Shown here: positions 7,622-12,848 of the stretch, piece by piece
Layout of the letters: every line of letters begins with the position of its first letter
How positions within the stretch are numbered: position 1 is the first letter of the stretch
NCBI GenBank assembly: GCA_043749225.1
Contig: JAYVEP010000098.1
Coordinates: 1 to 12,848, forward strand
Reading direction: 5' to 3'
DNA from: JANXUC01 sp043749225
GTDB taxonomy: Bacteria; Acidobacteriota; Terriglobia; Terriglobales; Acidobacteriaceae
Length of the DNA stretch: 12,848 bases
Made by a program: the position numbers and the translations under genes
Notes under the pieces: generated by a model
Database searches by the model: none
What the model was told of the DNA's origin: nothing
What the model saw: only the letters and a program-made list of their open reading frames with translations

Positions 7622-7907
7622 CCCTTTTCTGATTAACCCTGAGTTGAATTTAAAGTCTTAGATGCTGAATTAGCTTTAACAAAACTTGCTGAAAGCGGAT
7701 GGCCCGGCGCAGCCTTGCAAAATCGCGAGGGAGTGGGAGGCGTGCGATACTACCTCGTCACTTTTAGTACCACTACTGGCCTGGATATGCAGGAAGGTAC
7801 AAAAGTCACACGAATGACGAAAATATCTAAGGGAAACCCGAAAACAAGGTGGAGTTAGGGTTGGAGAATGCATGGGAATGCAACAACTCGGGCCGAAATA
7901 ATTGGAG
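7622..7907. other. 286-base intergenic region with no supported gene
   Basis: Between the nuoB stop and the rlpA-like start I find no convincing protein. A 65-residue minus-strand frame has no family resemblance and no good ribosome site. The notable content is the long imperfect inverted repeat at 7757-7809. Minor short inverted repeats occur as well (TTAAAG/CTTTAA near 7650-7678, TGCAT/ATGCA near 7870). I compared the stretch by eye with c-di-AMP and c-di-GMP riboswitch consensus elements, because the former often precedes cell-wall genes, and did not see the conserved blocks. Confidence 0.5.
7757..7809. repeat. Long imperfect inverted repeat (hairpin) between nuoB and rlpA-like gene
   Basis: The arm GTCACTTTTAGTACC (7757-7771) is complementary to GGTACAAAAGTCAC (7796-7809) except for one mismatch and one bulged A. 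Inside the 24-base loop a second stem, CCTG (7780-7783) with CAGG (7790-7793), encloses GATATG. The RNA would be a two-part rod on either strand. There is no T-run at either edge, so a simple intrinsic terminator is unlikely. It could stabilise the nuoB mRNA 3' end, act in the rlpA leader, or be a decayed small mobile repeat. The repeat is visible in the sequence; every function is inferred. Confidence 0.6.
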
Positions 7908-8474
7908 CTAGATCAGGTTGAGAACCTTCTTGACCGTCCCGCGCTCGTTTTGAATTTTCTCTTGCAGCAGCGTGATGGCGTAAATCAACTGCTCGGGACG
8001 CGGCGGGCAGCCGGGAACGTAGATATCGACGGGGATGACCTGATTCACACCCTGCACCAAGGCGTAGTTGTTGAACACGCCGCCAGAAGTGGCACAGGCA
8101 CCCATGGAAATCACCCACTTAGGTTCTGGCATCTGCTCCCACAGCTGGCGAATTACGGGAGCCATCTTGTTGGAAACGCGACCAGCGATAATCATCAGAT
8201 CGGACTGGCGCGGCGAAGGACGAAACACTTCAGCGCCGAAACGGGCGATGTCGAAGCGCGATGCGCCCATGGCCATCATTTCAATCGCGCAGCAGGCCAG
8301 ACCAAACGTCATCGGCCACACAGAACTCTTGCGCATCCAGTTCAGGACGGCATCAACGGAGGTCAGCAGAACGCCATCCGGCTCTGCGCTGCCAAAGGTC
8401 AATTCCTTGACCTTCTTCTGGCCATTTTCGGTAACTACGTAGTTGCCAAAGCTGAGAAGTTCCTGGCTGCTCAT
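7908..8474 (-). CDS. nuoB: NADH-quinone oxidoreductase subunit B (NuoB)
   Basis: The product is 188 residues and matches the 20-kDa complex I subunit that carries iron-sulfur cluster N2, the last electron carrier before quinone. All four cluster ligands are present: the tandem Cys61-Cys62 in TFGLACCAIEMM, Cys127 in SMGACATSGG and Cys156 in the signature VPGCPPRPEQLI. Conserved FDIARFGAEVFRPSPRQSDL also fits. It would sit at the junction of the peripheral arm and the membrane on the cytoplasmic side. Unusually, no other nuo gene flanks it: an MDR dehydrogenase lies upstream and an rlpA-like gene downstream, whereas nuoB normally sits between nuoA and nuoC. With its motifs complete it is probably functional, either in complex I encoded elsewhere or as a second copy. 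There is no Shine-Dalgarno sequence before the ATG; a promoter-like pair sits immediately upstream. Confidence 0.97.
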   Translation of the reverse strand: MSSQELLSFGNYVVTENGQKKVKELTFGSAEPDGVLLTSVDAVLNWMRKSSVWPMTFGLACCAIEMMAMGASRFDIARFGAEVFRPSPRQSDLMIIAGRVSNKMAPVIRQLWEQMPEPKWVISMGACATSGGVFNNYALVQGVNQVIPVDIYVPGCPPRPEQLIYAITLLQEKIQNERGTVKKVLNLI

Positions 8475-8480
8475 AGTTAT

Positions 8481-8509
8481 ATTCTAGCTGGGCGGGCGCA
8501 CTGTGTCAC
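8481..8509 (-). promoter_or_regulatory. Sigma-70-like promoter of nuoB, predicted leaderless
   Basis: On the minus strand GTGACA (8504-8509; 5 of 6 to TTGACA) and TAGAAT (8481-8486; 5 of 6 to TATAAT) are separated by exactly 17 bases. The last base of the -10 element is 7 bases from the A of the nuoB ATG, so transcription would start at or next to the start codon. That matches the absence of any ribosome-binding site and predicts a leaderless mRNA. It lies in the 81-base gap after the MDR dehydrogenase gene, so nuoB need not depend on read-through from it. Confidence 0.6.
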
Positions 8510-8555
8510 GCAGAAGCTGCTTACGACTGCCGAAGAGCTATGGGGCTGGAGTCGC

Positions 8556-9581
8556 CTACAGCTCCAAGACAACTTTGCCGAACATTTGGCTCTTTTCCAG
8601 GTAGTCATGGGCGTTGTGAACTTCTTGCAACGGGAAAACGCGGTCTACAACTGGTTTCAGCCTTCCGGCAAAAATATGACTCAAAGCTTGACGCAACTCG
8701 CCCATCGTGCCCATGTAGGAACCCAGCAGCGAAAGCTGGCGCGCGAATAGAAACTGCAAATTGATTTTCGCATCGGGACCGGTGGTAGCGCCGCAGGTGA
8801 CCAGGGTACCGCCCGGCTTTAGGCAGCGGACACTCTCGTCCCAGGTTGCCGCACCTACGTGCTCAATCACGATGTCGGCACCTTCCCTGTTGGTGATCTT
8901 GCGGATTTCCTCGGAGATTTTCTGCTTGTAGTGGTCGATGACAAAGTCAGCGCCCAAGTCGCGCGCTTTCTGCGCCTTCCGCTCGTCCCCCGCAGTCGCG
9001 ATTACGCGAGCGTGAAACATCTTGGCGATTTGGATTGCGGCTATTCCAACTCCCGAGCTTGCGCCCAACACCAGCACGGTCTGCCCGGGACGCAGTCTCG
9101 CTCGTCCAACCAGCATGTGCCACGCTGTTGTAAAGACAAGCGGCACGCTCGCAGCGTCGACGAAGCTCAGCGTATCTGGAATCGGGATCACGTTCGCCGG
9201 TAAGACCGCCAGCAGTTCGCAATTGCCGCCATCGACGGCGTTGCCCAAAACTGTGAACTCGCGGCATTGATTCTGCTTACCGTCGAGGCAGGCCGGGCAT
9301 TCATTGCAGAATTGCATTGGGGCGACAATAACTCGCTGTCCGACGGCAAAGCCCTTAACGTATTCGCCGACTTCGGCGATCTCCCCGGCCACGTCGCTAC
9401 CCAAAATGTGGGGTAATTGGACTCCCGGCAACGGCGCTTTGCGCACCCATAGATCAAGATGGTTCAAGGCGCACGCTTTTACACGGATTAGCACCTGATC
9501 CTTGCGCAGCTGGGGCTCCGGAATATCCTCATACGTCAGAACGTCCGAACCGCCGAATTGATGAATGCGAACAGCCTTCAT
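8556..9581 (-). CDS. MDR-family zinc-binding alcohol dehydrogenase / quinone reductase-like oxidoreductase
   Basis: The product is 341 residues, typical for the medium-chain dehydrogenase/reductase superfamily. The N-terminal GroES-like half contains the four-Cys structural zinc lobe CNECPACLDGKQNQC (Cys92, 95, 98, 106). The Rossmann half has the nucleotide loop GASSGVGIAAIQIAK (about 173-187). The GHE motif, which helps hold the catalytic zinc in classical alcohol dehydrogenases, reads GSDVAG here, as in quinone oxidoreductases. The enzyme may therefore lack a catalytic zinc and act as an NAD(P)H-dependent quinone or enone reductase. The substrate cannot be told. The start at 9581 is chosen over 9644 because MKAVRIHQFGG is the standard family beginning and GAGG lies 8 bases upstream. 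The gene is divergent from xdhC. Confidence 0.92.
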   Translation of the reverse strand: MKAVRIHQFGGSDVLTYEDIPEPQLRKDQVLIRVKACALNHLDLWVRKAPLPGVQLPHILGSDVAGEIAEVGEYVKGFAVGQRVIVAPMQFCNECPACLDGKQNQCREFTVLGNAVDGGNCELLAVLPANVIPIPDTLSFVDAASVPLVFTTAWHMLVGRARLRPGQTVLVLGASSGVGIAAIQIAKMFHARVIATAGDERKAQKARDLGADFVIDHYKQKISEEIRKITNREGADIVIEHVGAATWDESVRCLKPGGTLVTCGATTGPDAKINLQFLFARQLSLLGSYMGTMGELRQALSHIFAGRLKPVVDRVFPLQEVHNAHDYLEKSQMFGKVVLEL

Positions 9582-9656
9582 GGAATGAACCTCGTCCCGG
9601 GATGATGTGAGCGTCGATATTTGGTTGAAACCGCAGGCTAACACAGGCTGCTCGGT

Positions 9657-9685
9657 TTGACTTCCCCGCGCGCTACCTCAATAAT
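9657..9685 (+). promoter_or_regulatory. Sigma-70-like promoter of xdhC
   Basis: TTGACT (9657-9662; 5 of 6 to TTGACA) and AATAAT (9680-9685; 5 of 6 to TATAAT) are separated by exactly 17 bases. Transcription would start near 9692, giving a leader of about 43 bases before the ATG at 9735. If this is right, the in-frame TTG at 9657 and GTG at 9687 lie upstream of the transcript and cannot be start codons. Confidence 0.55.
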
Positions 9686-9734
9686 CGTGAACGAATCACT
9701 CCCTAGCATTTCGGCCCACGAGCATTTCGCCCCA

Positions 9735-10616
9735 ATGGATATCTACGAAGAGATCGTGAAGTTGCGTAATGAAGGTCGGCGAGGCGCCGTCGCCACCATC
9801 GTCAACGTGCGTGGGTCCGTGCCGTCCTTCCGCACAGCCAAGATGCTGGTGCGCGACGATGGCTCCATCCTGGGAACTATTGGTGGCGGCTGCGTGGAGG
9901 CTGAAGTGTGGCAAGCGGCGCGCGAAGTAATGGAACAGGAGAAGCCACGCACCCTAACCTTTGATCTGAACCACGATCCGAAGTACGACACAGGCCTTGT
10001 CTGCGGCGGAACACTGGATGTTTTTGTGGAACCGATTTTATCTCCAGCAGTACTTTATATATTCGGGGCAGGGCACATCGCTTACAGCCTTTACAAGGTT
10101 TCTACGATTGCTGGCTTTAGTGTAGTTATTGCCGATGATCGCGCCGCCTATGCCAATCGCGAACGATTCCCTGACGCCCAAGAAGTGCTCGCGGAGGACT
10201 TTGACCAGGTTCTCGGCAAAGTGCGATTGAACTCGTCGTCCTACATGGTGATCGTCACGCGAGGGCACAAAGATGACATGCGGATTCTCCGTTGGGCGGT
10301 GCGGCCTGAACAAGCTGAAGCTAGGTACGTTGGAATGATCGGCTCGCGACGGAAGGTGATCGCAATCCAGAAAGAATTAATGAAAGAGGGAGTTGCCGAA
10401 AAGGAATTCGAGCGTATCCTCTCCCCGGTTGGGCTGGATATTGGGGCGATTACACCCGAGGAAATTGCAGTCGCCATATGTGCCGAGATGATCGCCGTTC
10501 GCCGCCACGCCACGAGCAAGTTGCCGCACATGAGCTGGTTCCTTCGGGAAACTTCTTCGCAAAAGGCTGAGCCCGTCAGCGAGGCTGCAGCAACTCCCCT
10601 GGAAGACGAGCTTTAA
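9735..10616 (+). CDS. XdhC/CoxI-family molybdenum-hydroxylase maturation factor
   Basis: The product is 293 residues. XdhC proteins bind molybdenum cofactor, help a cysteine desulfurase add the essential terminal sulfur, and deliver the cofactor to xanthine dehydrogenase-type enzymes in the cytoplasm. The N-terminal XdhC/CoxI domain shows GSVPSFRTAKMLV, GTIGGGCVEAE (about 47-57) and the conserved Cys in VCGGTLDVFVEP (Cys90). The C-terminal Rossmann domain shows IFGAGHIA (about 109-116), the conserved ADDR and RFPDA segments, VIVTRGHKDD (172-181), MIGSRRK (about 201-207) and PEEIAVAICAEMIA. No molybdenum hydroxylase (xdhA/xdhB or coxLMS) gene lies in the window, so its client must be encoded elsewhere. 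The frame runs upstream to a TTG at 9657; I chose the ATG at 9735 because MDIYEEIVKLR is the usual family start and a promoter-like pair overlaps the upstream codons. No clear Shine-Dalgarno sequence precedes it. Confidence 0.93.
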   Translation: MDIYEEIVKLRNEGRRGAVATIVNVRGSVPSFRTAKMLVRDDGSILGTIGGGCVEAEVWQAAREVMEQEKPRTLTFDLNHDPKYDTGLVCGGTLDVFVEPILSPAVLYIFGAGHIAYSLYKVSTIAGFSVVIADDRAAYANRERFPDAQEVLAEDFDQVLGKVRLNSSSYMVIVTRGHKDDMRILRWAVRPEQAEARYVGMIGSRRKVIAIQKELMKEGVAEKEFERILSPVGLDIGAITPEEIAVAICAEMIAVRRHATSKLPHMSWFLRETSSQKAEPVSEAAATPLEDEL

Positions 10617-10628
10617 ACACAAATAGAA

Positions 10629-10653
10629 AGGCCGGACAAGTTGTGCCCGGCCT
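10629..10653 (-). terminator. Terminator hairpin between xdhC and the kelch gene
   Basis: AGGCCGG (10629-10635) pairs exactly with CCGGCCT (10647-10653) around an 11-base loop that can add an inner ACA/TGT pairing. Read on the minus strand the stem is followed by the T-rich TTCTATTTGTGTTT, so it is a good intrinsic terminator for the kelch gene. On the plus strand the tail (CATCTTCG) is poor, though the stem may still help to stop xdhC transcription. Confidence 0.75.
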
Positions 10654-10676
10654 CATCTTCGAATCGCGAACTACTG

Positions 10677-12125
10677 CTAGTTCACAGTTACATTCACCGC
10701 CGTCGAAGCAATGCCATTGGCGACGACCACCAGACTGCTGGTGCCTGTCTCCATGCCTGCAGGTATATCCATTGTTGTGCTCACGATAGCGGTGCCTGTG
10801 GCCACGCCCATGCTGCTGTGATTATGCGTCTTGGCATAGAACACATGCTTGGTCGCATGGTTGGTAATGCGCACCAGCGGATAGTTGGTGGCAGATTGCG
10901 TATCATCGCCGTAAGCCGCACCTTGGGAGAGCCCATTGAACTGCGTGCCGGAAATAGCGTAAGAACTCCCGCGAGTGACCGACAATGGGGCCGACGTGAT
11001 GGCGGGCGCCCATGCCGGATTGGCTGCTCCCTTGGGAGTGTAAATCTCGACGTCGCTCGATTGCTGGCTCAGAAGGATCTGGCCCGTCGGCAATTCCAGC
11101 ATGGTGCCTACGTAGGATGGCTCGTTCGCTGCGCCAGGCACGTTGGCGACCTTCGTCAGGCTTGTGCCGTTCCATTCAAAAAACACGACTCCATTACCAA
11201 AGACGCCTGGGCTGGCCATAATCAACACATTTCCGTTGGGCAAAAGAGCTCCCGGACCGTCTCCGACGCCGACAAATTGTCCATTGACCTTTGGAAAGTT
11301 CGGACCTGCCTTCCACTTGCCCGTTTTTGTATCGTAGATCGCCGTATGGGCGACGCCGGAAGATGCGCATCCCGTGGCGAACACGGTGCCATCCGGACGC
11401 AAGACCATCGGCCCCATTTCCTGAGTCGACGGATCGGTCAAGAGAGCAATGGTGCTGCCAGCGCTGGTCCATTTCTTAGTCGTTGGATCGTAAAGTTCAG
11501 AGCCCGGGGCGTTGATTGCATCCACGGTCAAGACTTTTCCGTTGGGCAGTAAGGTCCAGCCCTCTTCGTCGAAGCGGTCAACCTTCCCTGTGTTCAGCAG
11601 GTTCCTCCACGTGAGCGTTGTGGCGTTGAACGTCGCCTGCTGGACATTAAACGCGTTGGTTTGCATGAACGTTCCGTCGGAGAGCACTGTGGCTTGCGCA
11701 TCACCGATGTTGGCCCATCCTGTCGGCGGTTTTATCATCTTCCAGGTATTGTTTTTAGGATCGTAGAACGCGCCTTGATTCGTCCACACCGGCGTGTTGG
11801 TGCCGTTGTATTCGCCGCCTTCAATAATCACTCGGCCATCCGCCAAAACCGCGGCGGAGTGATACAGCGGAGCATAGTTGATGGGCAACGATGCTACTTG
11901 CTTCCATGTTCCGTTGACGTAACTGCCCGTGTTGTCGGGAGTAAGACGCCACCAGTCATTCGCGTTAGTGTTTTGCGCCAGTACGGTTCCATCCGTGAGT
12001 AGCAGAACGGTATTTGCGGCAAAGCTCGGTTGGTTGTGTAAAGGCGTCCACGTTTGCGCACCGGATAAGGCTGGCAACATCAATAACGCGGCGAGAGCGA
12101 TTCCATAGCTGCGTGCGAACTTCAT
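10677..12125 (-). CDS. Exported kelch beta-propeller protein, galactose-oxidase-like
   Basis: The product is 482 residues with a signal peptide at about 1-24 (MKFARSYGIALAALLMLPALSGAQ), so it is periplasmic or secreted. Seven strand-turn units of the form VLxxDGxV recur (LLLTDGTVLAQN, AVLADGRVIIEGG, TVLSDGTFMQTN, TLLPNGKVLTVD, MVLRPDGTVFATG, ALLPNGNVLIMAS, LELPTGQILLSQ), which predicts a seven-bladed kelch propeller over about residues 30-365. The last 105 or so residues form an Ig/E-set domain resembling the C-terminal domain of galactose oxidase (the DUF1929 type), with THNHSS where that enzyme has a copper-ligand region. Catalytic residues cannot be confirmed by eye, so enzyme activity is open; a carbohydrate-binding or adhesive role is equally possible. 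The ATG at 12125 is chosen over 12194 because it begins the signal peptide; AAAGGA lies about 12 bases upstream. Confidence 0.85.
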   Translation of the reverse strand: MKFARSYGIALAALLMLPALSGAQTWTPLHNQPSFAANTVLLLTDGTVLAQNTNANDWWRLTPDNTGSYVNGTWKQVASLPINYAPLYHSAAVLADGRVIIEGGEYNGTNTPVWTNQGAFYDPKNNTWKMIKPPTGWANIGDAQATVLSDGTFMQTNAFNVQQATFNATTLTWRNLLNTGKVDRFDEEGWTLLPNGKVLTVDAINAPGSELYDPTTKKWTSAGSTIALLTDPSTQEMGPMVLRPDGTVFATGCASSGVAHTAIYDTKTGKWKAGPNFPKVNGQFVGVGDGPGALLPNGNVLIMASPGVFGNGVVFFEWNGTSLTKVANVPGAANEPSYVGTMLELPTGQILLSQQSSDVEIYTPKGAANPAWAPAITSAPLSVTRGSSYAISGTQFNGLSQGAAYGDDTQSATNYPLVRITNHATKHVFYAKTHNHSSMGVATGTAIVSTTMDIPAGMETGTSSLVVVANGIASTAVNVTVN

Positions 12126-12305
12126 AGACAGAGTTTTTCCTTTCGGGATAGTTCGTTGTGTAGCGGGTCCGACGCAGGGGGTGCGTAGCCGCAAAACGCT
12201 GGGTGCTGACCAATTACGGCCAGAATTTCGTGCGAGAACTTTACCGGGAAAGGGGCCTGGAAGTCAACGCTTTTCGCGGATGGGGGAAATCGCCGCCAGA
12301 ACGGC

Positions 12306-12848
12306 TTATGCCTTCGAATCCCGTAGTACCTGACGGTACACTTCAAGCCAGCGCTTCCGCACATCTTCCCAACGATACTCCAGGGAGGCCAGATGTGCAT
12401 TCTGCGCCAGATGAATCGCGAGCTCCGGGTTTTGCAACAAGCGGATCACATTCGCTGCCAATGCTACCGGGTCCCCCACCGGAGACAGCAGCCCTGTCTT
12501 TTCGTGCTCCACCAGATACGGCATGCATTCCGGAGAGGTCGTCACCACAGGAGTTCCCGCTGCAAAGGCTTCCATAATCGAAACAGGCATGTTGTCCAGG
12601 CGGGAGGCATTGATGAAAATATCCGCCCGGTCGTAGTAGCCGCCAATTTCTTGCCGCGTAGCTACTCCGGCGAAGTTCACGCCCTCCAGATGGAGGTCCT
12701 GAACGAGTTGGCGAATCTCTCCTTCCAATTCGCCTTTTCCGACCAGATCGAGCTGCGCTTCCGGATAAAGCTTTCGCACCTCGGCGAAAGCTCGGACTAC
12801 GATGTCAACACAGTAGTAGCTATGAAATCCGCGAGTACAGACTAGATG
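12306..12848 (-). CDS. GT4-family glycosyltransferase, C-terminal part (cut by window edge)
   Basis: The frame stays open to the right edge; the N-terminal half lies outside the window. The visible 180 residues begin HLVCTRGFHSYYCVDIVVRA, the usual linker into the C-terminal domain of GT-B glycosyltransferases, so the GTG near 12779 is an internal Val and not a start. AQLDLVGKGELEGEIRQLV and VNFAGVATRQEIGGYYDRAD follow, then ASRLDNMPVSIMEAFAAGTPVV, which holds the donor-binding E-x7-E motif in its common D-x7-E form. VEHEKTGLLSPVGDPVALA completes the family pattern. These enzymes transfer a sugar from an activated nucleotide donor, commonly to lipid-linked or surface glycans. Donor and acceptor cannot be told from this half. 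The stop lies 180 bases before the kelch gene start on the same strand. Confidence 0.93.
   Translation of the reverse strand, partial: HLVCTRGFHSYYCVDIVVRAFAEVRKLYPEAQLDLVGKGELEGEIRQLVQDLHLEGVNFAGVATRQEIGGYYDRADIFINASRLDNMPVSIMEAFAAGTPVVTTSPECMPYLVEHEKTGLLSPVGDPVALAANVIRLLQNPELAIHLAQNAHLASLEYRWEDVRKRWLEVYRQVLRDSKA

Noticed and set aside
7676..7873. 65-residue minus-strand frame between nuoB and the rlpA-like gene
   Set aside because: No family resemblance, Cys/His/Phe-rich composition, and it spans the long hairpin; more likely untranslated.
7622..7907. Possible c-di-AMP or c-di-GMP riboswitch before the rlpA-like gene
   Set aside because: Such switches often precede cell-wall genes, but the conserved blocks of those classes were not recognisable on either strand. 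A covariance-model search would settle it.
7902..8750. 282-residue plus-strand open frame
   Set aside because: It is the mirror of nuoB and the end of the MDR dehydrogenase; both real genes carry full family motifs and the mirror frame has none.
10641..11552. 303-residue plus-strand open frame
   Set aside because: It lies opposite the kelch gene, reads through the terminator hairpin, and shows no family resemblance; its composition (Arg, His, Cys rich) is typical of antisense frames.

Overview
The window looks like ordinary chromosomal DNA from a Gram-negative, aerobic, soil-type bacterium. The best guess is Acidobacteriota (Terriglobia/Koribacter-like). That rests on inference from gene content: a secreted YceI protein, a GAF-TonB fusion, an M1-type metallopeptidase with a signal peptide, a DUF4197 protein, a kelch/galactose-oxidase-like exported protein and a complex I NuoB. 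Nothing in the window fixes the taxonomy (no rRNA, tRNA or marker operon). I see no insertion sequences, phage genes, CRISPR arrays or transfer signatures.

Layout, left to right. Bases 1-144 hold two hairpins, one of them a good terminator for yceI. Next come yceI (minus) and a HddA-like GHMP sugar kinase (minus). The kinase is divergent from a plus-strand gene for a GAF / single-membrane-segment / TonB C-terminal protein, which converges on a run of minus-strand genes. In order of transcription these are nuoB, an RlpA-like protein, a DUF4197 protein and a large M1-family metallopeptidase. Upstream of nuoB, on the same strand, lies an MDR-family dehydrogenase. It is divergent from a plus-strand xdhC. 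xdhC converges, across a terminator hairpin, on a minus-strand kelch beta-propeller gene. The right edge cuts a GT4 glycosyltransferase gene, of which only the C-terminal domain is inside the window.

Many of the products act in the envelope or periplasm (YceI, the TonB-like protein, the M1 peptidase, DUF4197, RlpA and the kelch protein all carry signal peptides or membrane segments). They do not form one recognisable pathway. The two clear cytoplasmic redox genes, nuoB and xdhC, are both separated from the operons they normally belong to. For several genes the start was moved inward from the longest reading frame, because a signal peptide, a Shine-Dalgarno match or a promoter-like pair supports the shorter form. 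I found no convincing new biological system. The most useful leads are the orphan nuoB with an apparently leaderless promoter, the GAF-TonB fusion, the M1 peptidase lacking a GAMEN motif, and an unexplained long hairpin between nuoB and the rlpA-like gene.
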